NCBI GenBank assembly: GCA_947166905.1
Contig: CAMVFZ010000012.1
Span: 1 to 57,345, forward strand
Origin: an uncultured Prevotellaceae bacterium
GTDB lineage: Bacteria > Bacteroidota > Bacteroidia > Bacteroidales > UBA932
Length of the DNA: 57,345 bases
Direction of reading: 5' to 3'
Shown here: one piece after another, positions 16,705 to 24,402 of the stretch
How positions within the stretch are numbered: the first letter of the stretch is position 1
How the letters are laid out: each line of letters opens with the position of its first letter
Notes under the pieces: generated by a model
The model's database searches: none
What the model saw: only the letters and a program-made list of their open reading frames with translations
What the model was told of the DNA's origin: nothing
Translations under genes and position numbers: made by a program

Positions 16705-17451
16705 ATGGCAAGGCATGCTCTCTTTCTTTTGTGCATAATGGCTAATCTACTTGTGCTTTCCCCCGGTTGTTCTGTAAAAGAGGATAGGGGGCAGTGTCCG
16801 GCCGTATTGAATATACTTCTGCCTGCCGGGGACGGAGAGGTTTTCGTCTCTATGATGGGGCCGGAAGGCGACCCCGTTACGCATCGGGCAGAGCTTTCGG
16901 GAGAACCCTCGCAGGTTAGCTATCCCGTTTGCCACGAGGGTTTTGTGCTGGTCGTTTCCACAGTAGAATGGAAAGACAGCTTGATTACCGTACAGGCCGG
17001 ACAGGAGTGCCCGGAACTGTTAATTCACAGGTCTTATGTGCATGTAGAGGGTGAGGCGTTGGATGTGCGTGCAGACCTGATGAAAGAGTTTTGTAGTTTG
17101 GAAGTGTTTGTGGCGTCCCAATATCCGGAGCCGTCTCTTAGGATAAGTGGTGCATGGTGCGGCCAGGATATAGAAGGGACGTTGGTTAAGGGGCAGTTCC
17201 GGGCTCCGCTGGCCTCAGGTAATACAATTAGGGTCCCGCGTCAGGAAGATACTTCGCTGATGCTGGATATTATGGAAGGAGACACAGTACTGCGAAGTTT
17301 TGCGATAGGTGAGTACATGGCCGAGGCTGGCTATGACTGGCAGGCAGAATCGCTTGAAGACATTAGCGTGAGGGTGGATTATGTGCATAACAGGGTGCAG
17401 CTTACAGGGAAGGCCTGGACTCAGGTATTTCCTATAAAAATTGAGTTGTAG
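16705..17451 (+). CDS. Mfa2/FimB-like fimbrial-type lipoprotein
   Basis: This 248-aa lipoprotein has Cys22 in LSPGC followed by SVKEDRGQCP. That is the usual beginning of Mfa2/FimB minor-fimbrin proteins, and it contains a KED triplet like the Bacteroidetes lipoprotein surface-export signal. The body is beta-rich (AVLNILLPAGDGEVFVSMM, RVDYVHNRVQLTGKAW). Mfa2/FimB proteins anchor fimbriae and limit their length. No major fimbrillin gene is adjacent here; the nearest is at 24.4-25.7 kb on the other strand. It starts 2 nt after the DUF3575 gene. Confidence 0.68.
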   Translation: MARHALFLLCIMANLLVLSPGCSVKEDRGQCPAVLNILLPAGDGEVFVSMMGPEGDPVTHRAELSGEPSQVSYPVCHEGFVLVVSTVEWKDSLITVQAGQECPELLIHRSYVHVEGEALDVRADLMKEFCSLEVFVASQYPEPSLRISGAWCGQDIEGTLVKGQFRAPLASGNTIRVPRQEDTSLMLDIMEGDTVLRSFAIGEYMAEAGYDWQAESLEDISVRVDYVHNRVQLTGKAWTQVFPIKIEL

Positions 17452-17453
17452 TA

Positions 17454-17483
17454 TTGTTATTCCAAAAATAAAACCTATCTTTG
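17454..17483 (+). promoter_or_regulatory. Promoter of tRNA-Leu
   Basis: TTG at 17454-17456 and TATCTTTG at 17476-17483 are 19 nt apart, matching the Bacteroidetes -33/-7 consensus, with the mature tRNA 5' end 13 nt downstream. Confidence 0.7.
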
Positions 17484-17496
17484 CAATCCATTCTGA

Positions 17497-17581
17497 GCGC
17501 GAGTGGCGAAATTGGTAGACGCGCTACTCTCAGGAGGTAGTGCCTATTACTGGCGTGTCAGTTCGAGTCTGATCTCGCGCA
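17497..17581 (+). tRNA. tRNA-Leu (anticodon CAG)
   Basis: This is an 85-nt class II tRNA. The acceptor is GCGCGAG/CTCGCGC with discriminator A at 17581. The anticodon stem CTACT/GGTAG encloses loop CTCAGGA, giving anticodon CAG for CUG codons. A long variable arm (TGCC...GGCG) and the T-arm GTCAG-TTCGAGT-CTGAT follow. CCA is not encoded. It has its own promoter and terminator. Confidence 0.97.
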
Positions 17582-17587
17582 CAGCAG

Positions 17588-17616
17588 CGGCCGGCCAGTT
17601 GGCCGGCCGTTTTTTT
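17588..17616 (+). terminator. Terminator of tRNA-Leu
   Basis: Perfect palindromic arms CGGCCGGCCA and TGGCCGGCCG (17588-17597/17600-17609) are followed by seven T residues. Confidence 0.93.
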
Positions 17617-17629
17617 ATTTTTTAGTGCT

Positions 17630-18556
17630 ATGAAAATTGTATTTCTGGATGCCCTTACGATGGGTGACACTCCGATGACGGAGATTGCAAACCTTGGAGA
17701 GTTTGTCTGCTATGAGTCTTCCACCGCAGAGGAGGCGCGCCAGCGTGCGGCCGACTGCGACGTAGCCATCGTCAATAAGATTATTGTAAATGACGAGTTT
17801 CTGGACGCTGCGCCCAAGCTCAGGCTTGTATGCGAGGCTGGCACCGGTATCAACAATATCGATGTTGAGGCCTGCGAGCGTAGAGGAGTAAAGGTGCGCA
17901 ATGTGGCCGGTTACTCTACGGATTCCGTAGCCCAGACTACATGGATGCACATCCTTACCCTTATGGGGCATACTTATTACTATAGGAAGAAGGTTTTTGA
18001 TGGCATTTATTCCCGTGGCAGCGTGCATACTGATCCTGAGAATCCCTTCCTTGAGCTTCGTGGCAAGACCATAGGCATCATCGGCATGGGAGCCATCGGC
18101 CGTCAGGTTGCAAAGGTGGCCGAGGCCTTCGGCATGCGCGTGGTATATTACTCTACCTCAGGCACTTCCCATTGCACGGACTATCCCAGCCTTAGCATTG
18201 AAGAGCTTCTTAAAGAGGCCGATGTGGTAAGTATCAACGCCCCGTACAACAACCGTACGGCCGGCCTTATCGACTACGAAAGGATGAAGCTTATGAAGCC
18301 CACGGCCGTGCTTGTAAATACCGGACGCGGCGGCATCGCCCTGGAAGAAGATCTTGCAAAAGCAATTGATAATGAGGTGGTTGCAGGTGTTGGCCTGGAC
18401 GTTTACGTCAAGGAACCCCTTCCCGCCGACAGTCCCCTGATGCATACCCGCTTCCCGGAGCGCGTCAGCCTCACTCCCCACACCGCCTGGCAGTCCGTCG
18501 AAGCCCGCGGCCGCCTGGCCCATGAAATGGCAGAAAACATAAAGCGCGGCTGGTAG
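17630..18556 (+). CDS. D-2-hydroxyacid dehydrogenase (glycerate/hydroxypyruvate reductase-like)
   Basis: This 308-aa NAD(P)-dependent dehydrogenase has the Rossmann motif GMGAIG (152-157). The catalytic Arg is R233 in NTGRGG, Glu is E262 in VKEPLP and the His base is H284 in TPHTAW. It interconverts a 2-oxoacid and a D-2-hydroxyacid. The substrate is not fixed by sequence, but the length and N-terminus fit the glycerate/hydroxypyruvate group better than the longer PGDH (SerA), because no ACT domain is present. It begins just after the tRNA-Leu terminator and is convergent with guaA. Confidence 0.88.
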   Translation: MKIVFLDALTMGDTPMTEIANLGEFVCYESSTAEEARQRAADCDVAIVNKIIVNDEFLDAAPKLRLVCEAGTGINNIDVEACERRGVKVRNVAGYSTDSVAQTTWMHILTLMGHTYYYRKKVFDGIYSRGSVHTDPENPFLELRGKTIGIIGMGAIGRQVAKVAEAFGMRVVYYSTSGTSHCTDYPSLSIEELLKEADVVSINAPYNNRTAGLIDYERMKLMKPTAVLVNTGRGGIALEEDLAKAIDNEVVAGVGLDVYVKEPLPADSPLMHTRFPERVSLTPHTAWQSVEARGRLAHEMAENIKRGW

Positions 18557-18572
18557 GAGCCTCGCTTTAGGA

Positions 18573-18629
18573 TACGGCCGGAGGCCGTAATTTGGTAACT
18601 ATTGAATGGAGTTTACTCCCATTCAATAG
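18573..18629. terminator. Two hairpins between convergent dehydrogenase and guaA genes
   Basis: TACGGCC-GGA-GGCCGTA (18573-18589) is followed by a long hairpin 18599-18612/18615-18629. The second has one bulged base, has the guaA stop (18613-18615) at its apex and uses the last guaA codons as one arm. Neither has a good T tail, so they may be bidirectional terminators or 3'-end stabilisers. Confidence 0.5.
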
Positions 18630-20187
18630 TTGCCGGTGGTTTGGAAGAGATATCGTAAACTACGCGGTTGACGCCCTTGACCTTGCGAATGATATCGTTG
18701 CTAACCTGGGCAAGGAAATCGTAAGGGAAGCGGAACCAATCGGCCGTCATAGCATCCGTAGAAACAACGGCACGCAGAGCAACCGCATTCTCATAGGTAC
18801 GCTCATCACCCATAACACCAACGCTCTGAACCGGCAGAAGAATCACGCCGGCCTGCCAGATGGCATCGTAAAGGTTGGTAGCCTTGCGGGTAGGATCGGA
18901 AGCGGACGGATACTCGTCGCAACGCCAGCTCCTAAGGCCACGGATAAAGATATCATCGGCCTCCTGAAGAATGGCCAATTTCTCTTTAGTTATATCTCCG
19001 ATAATTCTGATTGCAAGTGAAGGGCCCGGGAAAGGATGTCTGCCGATGAGCTCTTCCTTGATGCCAAGGGCGCGGCCTACGCGGCGAACTTCGTCCTTGA
19101 ACAGCAGACGCAGAGGCTCAACAATCTTGAGGTTCATCCTCTCAGGGAGGCCGCCCACATTGTGGTGGGACTTGATTTTGGCAGCTGCGCCCTCAATGCC
19201 GGCGGACTCGATAACGTCCGGGTAGATGGTGCCCTGGCCAAGGAACTTCACGCCATCGATGCTCTTTGCATATTTCTCGAAGGTCTCTACAAAGAGACTG
19301 CCGATAATCTTGCGTTTCTGCTCGGGCTCCTTGACGCCTGCAAGGGCGGAAAGGAAGGCCTCGGAAGCATCGGCACCGATCACGTTAAGGCCCATATCTT
19401 CGTATGACTCAAGAACTTGCTCGAATTCACCCTTGCGCAGCAGGCCATTGTTTACAAATATACATGTAAGGTTGTGGCCGATGGCCTTGTCCAGCAGGAC
19501 TGCGGCAACCGTAGAGTCTACGCCGCCGCTAAGGCCAAGGACTACCTTGTCGTCGCCAACCTGCTCGCGGAGGCTTGCAACGCTGGTGGCAATGAAACTC
19601 TCTGCCGTCCAGCCGCCCTGGCATCCGCATATCTTGTAGCAGAAGTTGGACAGCATGGCGCCGCCCTCTTCGCTATGGAAGACCTCCGGGTGGAACTGGA
19701 AACCGTAAACCTTTCTGCCAGCCATCCTGAATGCCGCATTGTCAAGGCCTTCTGTGCTGCCAAGCAGTTCTGCGTCCTTGGGAAGGCGGGTGATGCTGTC
19801 TCCGTGGGACATCCATACGGTAGAACCGCCGGGAACAGCCTCAAATATAGGATCGTTCTTAAGGATGGACAGATGTGCGCGACCATATTCCCTTGAACCT
19901 GAGGCTTTTACCTCTCCGCCATAGATCTTTGCCATGAGCTGTGCGCCGTAGCAGATTCCAAGGACCGGATATTTTTTCTCAAGGGCGGGGATATCTATAT
20001 AAGGGGATTTTTCGTCGTTGACAGAGCAAGGACTGCCAGAAATGATGACACCCTTAATGCCTTCATCGGCCGGAACGGCTTTGTGGTAAGGCTGGATTTC
20101 GCAATAGATTCCTGCTTCGCGGAGACGGCGGCCGATAAGTGTGGTTACCTGTGAGCCGCAGTCCAAAATGATTATTTTTTCAAGCAT
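18613..20187 (-). CDS. guaA: GMP synthase (glutamine-hydrolysing)
   Basis: This 524-aa enzyme aminates XMP to GMP using glutamine and ATP. The N-terminal class I amidotransferase domain has the nucleophile C79 (GICYGAQ) with H166 and E168 (FHPEVFH). The PP-loop of the ATP pyrophosphatase domain is GLSGGVDST (218-226), and the C-terminal dimerisation domain ends KPPATIEWE. Full length. Its TAA stop lies at the tip of a hairpin shared with the intergenic region. It is divergent from typA. Confidence 0.97.
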   Translation of the reverse strand: MLEKIIILDCGSQVTTLIGRRLREAGIYCEIQPYHKAVPADEGIKGVIISGSPCSVNDEKSPYIDIPALEKKYPVLGICYGAQLMAKIYGGEVKASGSREYGRAHLSILKNDPIFEAVPGGSTVWMSHGDSITRLPKDAELLGSTEGLDNAAFRMAGRKVYGFQFHPEVFHSEEGGAMLSNFCYKICGCQGGWTAESFIATSVASLREQVGDDKVVLGLSGGVDSTVAAVLLDKAIGHNLTCIFVNNGLLRKGEFEQVLESYEDMGLNVIGADASEAFLSALAGVKEPEQKRKIIGSLFVETFEKYAKSIDGVKFLGQGTIYPDVIESAGIEGAAAKIKSHHNVGGLPERMNLKIVEPLRLLFKDEVRRVGRALGIKEELIGRHPFPGPSLAIRIIGDITKEKLAILQEADDIFIRGLRSWRCDEYPSASDPTRKATNLYDAIWQAGVILLPVQSVGVMGDERTYENAVALRAVVSTDAMTADWFRFPYDFLAQVSNDIIRKVKGVNRVVYDISSKPPATIEWE

Positions 20188-20216
20188 ACAGTAAGAATTT
20201 ACGGATAACCAAGGCG

Positions 20217-20224
20217 CAAATTTA
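20217..20224 (-). promoter_or_regulatory. -7 element TAAATTTG for guaA
   Basis: CAAATTTA on the plus strand reads TAAATTTG on the minus strand, 29 nt upstream of the guaA ATG. Confidence 0.6.
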
Positions 20225-20257
20225 GTACAAAAAATTCATTATATCTGCAGAAAGTAG

Positions 20258-20265
20258 TAAATTTG
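20258..20265 (+). promoter_or_regulatory. -7 element TAAATTTG for typA
   Basis: This perfect TAnnTTTG match lies 25 nt upstream of typA ATG 20291. It has the same octamer as the divergent guaA element 33 nt away. Confidence 0.6.
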
Positions 20266-20290
20266 CAAGATTTTAATTGAGTAATATAAA

Positions 20291-22099
20291 ATGGACGTAA
20301 GAAATATTGCCCTGATTGCACACGTTGACCACGGTAAAACCACCATGGTGGACAGGATGATATATCAGGCAGATCTGGTTCGCCGCCCTGAGAACCTTGG
20401 CGAGCTTATTTTGGACAACAACGACCTTGAGCGCGAGCGTGGTATCACCATCCTTGCAAAGAATGTATCGGTCGTATATAAAGGTGTAAAAATCAATATC
20501 ATAGATACTCCCGGCCATAGTGATTTTGGCGGAGAGGTAGAGCGTGTGCTCAACATGGCGGACGGCGTTCTCCTGCTGGTAGACGCCTTTGAGGGTTGTA
20601 TGCCCCAGACCCGTTTCGTGCTTAACAAAGCACTGGACATGGGTAAGAAGCCTATCGTAGTAGTAAATAAGGTAGACAAGCCCAACTGCCGTCCGGACGA
20701 GGTTCAGGAAGAGGTCTTCGACCTTATGTTCTCTCTTGGCGCAACAGAAGAGCAGCTTGACTTCAAGACAATCTTCGGCAGCGCTAAGCAGGGCTGGATG
20801 TCAGACGACTGGCGCAAGCCTACCCAGGATATCACCGCCCTTCTGGACGCCATCCTGGAGGTAATCCCCGCCCCGGAAGAGAAGGAAGGTACTCCCCAGA
20901 TGCTTATCTCATCCCTTGAGTATTCTCCCTATGTAGGCCGTATCGCAGTGGGCCGCATCACCCGTGGCACCCTCAAAACCGGTATGAACATCAGCCTTTG
21001 CAAGAGGTACGATATCGTAGAGAAGCAGAAGATTAAACAGCTGATGGTATTCGATGGCCTTGGAAAAAAGAATGTAGACGAGGTACATTGTGGCGACATC
21101 TGCGCAGTTGTAGGTATAGAGGGCTTTGAAATCGGAGATACCATTGCCGATTACGAGAATCCTGAGGCCCTGCCGCCTATCGCAGTGGACGAGCCTACCA
21201 TGAGCATGATGTTCTCCATCAACAACAGCCCCTTCTTTGGCAAGGATGGTAAGTATGTAACCTCCAGACACTTGAAGGATCGTCTTGACAAAGAATTGGA
21301 GAAGAACCTTGCGCTTCGCGTGAAGCCGGGTCTCAATGCCGATTCATTCGTAGTATACGGCCGTGGCGTGCTGCATCTCTCAGTGCTTATTGAGACCATG
21401 CGCCGTGAGGGCTTCGAGCTCCAGGTTGGCCAGCCCAAGGTATTGGACAAGACTATCAACGGCCAGCGCTGCGAGCCTATCGAGGAGCTTTCCATTGAGG
21501 TTCCGGAGGAGTTCGTAGGTACAGCCATTGAGATTTCTACCCGCCGCAAGGGTGCCCTTACCCATATGGAGCCCCGCGGAGACCGTACCCTTCTGGAATT
21601 TGACATTCCTACCCGCGGTATGATGGGTCTGCGTAGCAATATGCTTACCGCAACCCAGGGAGAGGCTGTTATCGCACACCGATTCAAGGAGTATCAGCCT
21701 TATAAGGGAGAAATCGAACACCGTAACAACGGTTCACTCGTATCCCTTGAGACAGGTAATGCCATCGCATACTCAATGAACAAACTTCTGGATAGGGGTA
21801 AGTTCTTTGTAGAGCCCGGTGAAGAAATATATGCAGGTCAGGTAGTGGGCGAGCACACCCGCGAGCGTGACCTTAACGTGAACATCTGCAAGACCAAGAA
21901 GCTTACCAACGTACGTGCTTCCGGTAGTGACGAGAAGATTGTCCTTCCTCCTGCAGTGAAGTTCTCTTTGGAAGAGGCTCTGGAGTACATCCGCGAGGAT
22001 GAGCTTGTAGAAGTTACCCCTCATTTCATGAGAATCCGCAAGGTTCTCCTTGACCCTCTGGCCCGCAAGCGTCAGGGTGGCGGCGATTTCGAGGAATAA
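20291..22099 (+). CDS. typA: Translational GTPase TypA/BipA
   Basis: This 602-aa ribosome-associated GTPase of the EF-G family is involved in 50S assembly and stress adaptation. G motifs are AHVDHGKTT (P-loop), the RERGITI switch I, DTPGHSDF and NKVDKPNC. Domain II and the EF-G III/V-like domains follow, ending in the BipA-specific C-terminal domain ([19 protein letters not shown]). It is full length and has a divergent promoter shared with guaA. Confidence 0.97.
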   Translation: MDVRNIALIAHVDHGKTTMVDRMIYQADLVRRPENLGELILDNNDLERERGITILAKNVSVVYKGVKINIIDTPGHSDFGGEVERVLNMADGVLLLVDAFEGCMPQTRFVLNKALDMGKKPIVVVNKVDKPNCRPDEVQEEVFDLMFSLGATEEQLDFKTIFGSAKQGWMSDDWRKPTQDITALLDAILEVIPAPEEKEGTPQMLISSLEYSPYVGRIAVGRITRGTLKTGMNISLCKRYDIVEKQKIKQLMVFDGLGKKNVDEVHCGDICAVVGIEGFEIGDTIADYENPEALPPIAVDEPTMSMMFSINNSPFFGKDGKYVTSRHLKDRLDKELEKNLALRVKPGLNADSFVVYGRGVLHLSVLIETMRREGFELQVGQPKVLDKTINGQRCEPIEELSIEVPEEFVGTAIEISTRRKGALTHMEPRGDRTLLEFDIPTRGMMGLRSNMLTATQGEAVIAHRFKEYQPYKGEIEHRNNGSLVSLETGNAIAYSMNKLLDRGKFFVEPGEEIYAGQVVGEHTRERDLNVNICKTKKLTNVRASGSDEKIVLPPAVKFSLEEALEYIREDELVEVTPHFMRIRKVLLDPLARKRQGGGDFEE

Positions 22100-22100
22100 A

Positions 22101-22133
22101 TTTGGTATTTTTTGAAAAGATTTACTATCTTTG
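22101..22133 (+). promoter_or_regulatory. Promoter of the DUF177-rpmF pair
   Basis: TTTG at 22101-22104 and TATCTTTG at 22126-22133 are 21 nt apart. The -7 element covers the alternative TTG start at 22131, so translation must begin further on. Confidence 0.7.
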
Positions 22134-22160
22134 CAGCCCTTAAAATCTGTTTACTGGAAA

Positions 22161-22631
22161 ATGGGCGATAATTTGGTCATACAGTTGAATGGATTGCCCG
22201 ATGGAAAGATGGATTTCCATTGGGATTTGGGAAAGGAGTTCTTTGCTTCATTTGGTAATTCCGATATCCTGGAAGCCAGGGTGGGAGTAGATGCCAGACT
22301 CAGGAAATCAGGTGATTGTATGGAGTTTGACGTTGATCTTGACGGTACGGTGACTGTCCCTTGTGACAGGTGTCTTGCTCCGCTTGAGGTGGAGATAGGG
22401 GACACGTTCAACGTAAGTGTCAAGCTTGGTGAGCTGCCGGAGGATGCAGAAGTTTATGACCTTAGTCAGGATGTATATGATTACACCTGCCTGGCAATAC
22501 CTCTGCGCCGCGTGCACAGCGAAGGAGAGTGTGACCCAGAAGTGGTCAAACACCTAGGAGGCAACAAGGAACCGGTGAGCGGGGATTCCCCGTTTGCGTT
22601 ACTGGGAGACTTGCTGGGAAAACTGAAGTAA
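22161..22631 (+). CDS. DUF177 (YceD-like) protein upstream of rpmF
   Basis: This roughly 156-aa protein of the YceD/DUF177 family is encoded beside rpmF in most bacteria and linked to 23S rRNA accumulation. A CxxC pair (C68 and C71 in PCDRCLAPLEV) and another Cys near GECDPE suggest a metal site. ATG 22161 (MGDNLVIQL) is chosen over the frame start at 22131, which lies within the promoter -7 box. It is 41 nt upstream of rpmF. Confidence 0.85.
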   Translation: MGDNLVIQLNGLPDGKMDFHWDLGKEFFASFGNSDILEARVGVDARLRKSGDCMEFDVDLDGTVTVPCDRCLAPLEVEIGDTFNVSVKLGELPEDAEVYDLSQDVYDYTCLAIPLRRVHSEGECDPEVVKHLGGNKEPVSGDSPFALLGDLLGKLK

Positions 22632-22672
22632 AGAATTTTATAAAAGAATAATAATTAAAAAGTTATATAACA

Positions 22673-22855
22673 ATGGCACATCCTAAACACAAACTCTCCA
22701 AGCAGAGAAGAGATAAGAGAAGAACTCACGACTTCGCAGCAGTTCCCACTCTTGCAACTTGCCCCAACTGCGGTGCAACTGTAATCTATCATCGCGTATG
22801 CCCTGAGTGTGGCTACTACCGCGGTCGTCAGATCGTCGTTAAGGACGCTGAGTAA
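22673..22855 (+). CDS. rpmF: 50S ribosomal protein L32
   Basis: This 60-aa protein begins MAHPKHKLSKQRRDKRRTHD and carries two zinc-binding pairs, CPNC and CPEC, separated by GATVIYHRV. It is full length and paired with the DUF177 gene as in most bacteria. The tRNA-Arg gene begins 6 nt after the stop, so both may lie on one transcript, with the tRNA released by processing. Confidence 0.97.
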   Translation: MAHPKHKLSKQRRDKRRTHDFAAVPTLATCPNCGATVIYHRVCPECGYYRGRQIVVKDAE

Positions 22856-22861
22856 TCTGAT

Positions 22862-22933
22862 GGCTCGATAGTTCAACGGATAGAACGGAAGTTTCCTAAA
22901 CTTTAAATCGTGGTTCGATTCCACGTCGGGCTA
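22862..22933 (+). tRNA. tRNA-Arg (anticodon CCT)
   Basis: This 72-nt tRNA has acceptor GGCTCGA/TCGGGCT with two G-U pairs and discriminator A. The D-arm is GTTC/GAAC. The anticodon stem GAAGT/ACTTT has loop TTCCTAA, giving anticodon CCT for AGG codons. The T-arm is CGTGG-TTCGATT-CCACG. CCA is not encoded. Its 3' third is repeated in inverted orientation at 22975-22990. Confidence 0.95.
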
Positions 22934-22990
22934 CGAAGAAGGCTTGCCAATACGGCAAGCCTTTTTCGTTTAACGCCCGACGTGGAATCG
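22916..22990. repeat. Inverted copy of the tRNA-Arg 3' end forming a 75-nt hairpin
   Basis: CGATTCCACGTCGGGC (22916-22931, tRNA T-arm and acceptor strand) is matched by its exact reverse complement at 22975-22990. Nested inside is a 15-bp terminator-like stem (22934-22948/22954-22968, one G-U pair). Together they make a nearly continuous hairpin that competes with tRNA folding. On the minus strand the second arm reads as a mimic of the tRNA 3' end, downstream of the lipoprotein gene. Confidence 0.85.
22934..22968. terminator. Terminator after tRNA-Arg, possibly bidirectional
   Basis: The perfect core AGGCTTGCC/GGCAAGCCT (22940-22948/22954-22962) is followed by TTTTT on the plus strand and by TTCTTCG on the minus strand. 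It ends the rpmF/tRNA transcript and may also stop the convergent lipoprotein operon. Confidence 0.85.
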
Positions 22991-23023
22991 TCGCTTCGCG
23001 ACAATAATATGTTTATATAACAT

Positions 23024-24265
23024 TTAATATAGGATGGGGCGTACCGCATATAGATATGTTTGGGAGTTCATGAGGAGATTTCGATTTCCACTTTTAAAGA
23101 AGTTTAGGAAATACCCCTCAACGTCGAATACTGTGGAAGACGACCAGTAGTCGCCGCTCGTTCCGTCTTGGGCAGGAAGGAACAGGAAACCTGTGGCTGC
23201 TTTGACACCCATGCCGCCTTGCCCATTGACGGTTGTCCACGCCCACGTACAGTTATAAATAAGATCCTGGAACTGGCCATCTGAGGCTGCGTGTTGTGCG
23301 ATAGCGCCATTAAAATCCAGCGTAGTTCCAATCTGTTCCGGGAGAGAGGCTCCGTAGTTGCAGGTACACCAGGATCCCAGACTGAAATTATTAGCCATTT
23401 TCAACTCAACGTATTTCGTGGGACCCACTTGGAGCCATTTACTGCTCCCGTTGGCCGGAAGCTTCACGGCGCTATGGCTCGACAGTGTCTTTCCGGTCAC
23501 GAGATAGTCCCTTCTCTCACTGTTCGATGCATTATTCTTGATGAAATAGAAGCCTGTGCCGCTGTAGGAGGTATTCAGCTTTCCGCTGAACAAATATCCG
23601 CCATTGTATTTGTACCCAAGCATGGCATTACCTGCGCTTTTGCCTGTGGTCTCGACCACTGATCCGTCAGAGGCTACCGAAGCAAACCCCGTAGGAATCA
23701 CTGCGTCCGTGGATAGATTGTACGCTCCGTCCGAAGCCCCGGCATCCTCCACCCAGAACTGCACATAGTTCGCAGGATTCACCATATTCAGATTGGCGGA
23801 GATTACCCACTTGTCGCCCACTTTGGCAAGGGTATGAGATACTTTCTCGCAGGCCATATAGTAAGTGTATTGGGTGGTGGGGAATATCCATCCTTTTACG
23901 CCATTGTAAGTGGGAGATTCGCTGCTTCCAAAAGGTCTGTAAACAGCGGTCACCGTCTTTCCTTCTGTATTGATGGTACCAGGCAATGTCCCGCCCGGAG
24001 CCGCAAGCGCTGTACTCCAGTTTGTTCCGTTATATGACATCTTCAGATAGAAGTTGCCGATATTCTGGAAAAATACGAACACAGCATCCCCGTTTTCCCA
24101 GTCCTGTTTGGTCGCCTTCGTTCCGGCCGGATACTTCACCGTGAAGTCAAATACAATATCACCGACCGGAATCCCGGATACCTCTGGAGTCTCAACTTCG
24201 GGTTCAATCTTCGCGCAGGCAAAAAGTGCAGACACCGCGCACAAAAGAATCAAATACTTTCTCAT
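23024..24265 (-). CDS. Exported lipoprotein, last gene of the fimbrillin-like operon
   Basis: This 413-aa lipoprotein has a signal peptide ending LFAC (Cys17), then AKIEPEVETPEVSG. The N-terminal half (PVGDIVFDFTVKYPAGTKATKQDWENGDAVFVFF) recalls fimbrillin-like beta domains. The C-terminal quarter (GTSGDYWSSSTVFDVEGYFLNF to YAVRPILY) matches the ending seen in many Bacteroidales surface proteins with a FISUMP-like module. The start is ATG 24265, with TCCTCCT at 24275-24281 (AGGAGGA on the minus strand) 9 nt upstream, overlapping the stop of the 43-aa peptide gene by 4 nt. The function is not known; surface adhesin or fimbrial tip protein is inferred. Confidence 0.72.
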   Translation of the reverse strand: MRKYLILLCAVSALFACAKIEPEVETPEVSGIPVGDIVFDFTVKYPAGTKATKQDWENGDAVFVFFQNIGNFYLKMSYNGTNWSTALAAPGGTLPGTINTEGKTVTAVYRPFGSSESPTYNGVKGWIFPTTQYTYYMACEKVSHTLAKVGDKWVISANLNMVNPANYVQFWVEDAGASDGAYNLSTDAVIPTGFASVASDGSVVETTGKSAGNAMLGYKYNGGYLFSGKLNTSYSGTGFYFIKNNASNSERRDYLVTGKTLSSHSAVKLPANGSSKWLQVGPTKYVELKMANNFSLGSWCTCNYGASLPEQIGTTLDFNGAIAQHAASDGQFQDLIYNCTWAWTTVNGQGGMGVKAATGFLFLPAQDGTSGDYWSSSTVFDVEGYFLNFFKSGNRNLLMNSQTYLYAVRPILY

Positions 24266-24393
24266 AACGACCAATCCTCCTCATCATTAAATGGCATATT
24301 GAAGTCCGGGCTGGCGCACACCACGCTCTCCTGCACAACCTCGACCACCTGTGTTGCCGGTGCCTCATAAAACTCTTTTACCTTCTTTTCCAT
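24262..24393 (-). CDS. 43-aa peptide of the FYEAP-VEV type
   Basis: This short gene starts at ATG 24393, 9 nt after the fimbrillin-like gene stop, and ends in an ATGA overlap with the downstream lipoprotein gene. The product starts MEKKVKEFYEAPATQVVEVV, continues QESVVCASPDF and ends with an acidic tail (NDEEDWSL). It shares K-x-FYEAP, VEV, E-x-V-x-C-x-S and the acidic tail with the 48-aa product at 25755-25901. No signal peptide or transmembrane helix is visible. Translational coupling to the lipoprotein is likely because the SD lies inside this gene. The function is unknown. Confidence 0.72.
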   Translation of the reverse strand: MEKKVKEFYEAPATQVVEVVQESVVCASPDFNMPFNDEEDWSL

Positions 24394-24402
24394 ATTTAAG
24401 AC

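Noticed and set aside
19036..19896. Long plus-strand open frames opposite guaA
   Set aside because: They are antisense to all the conserved GMP synthase motifs and have no recognisable protein pattern or promoter.
22975..22990. tRNA 3' end copy as a classical attL/attR site
   Set aside because: Site-specific integration gives direct copies; this one is inverted, and no direct copy was found at the other side of the operon near 27.9 kb.
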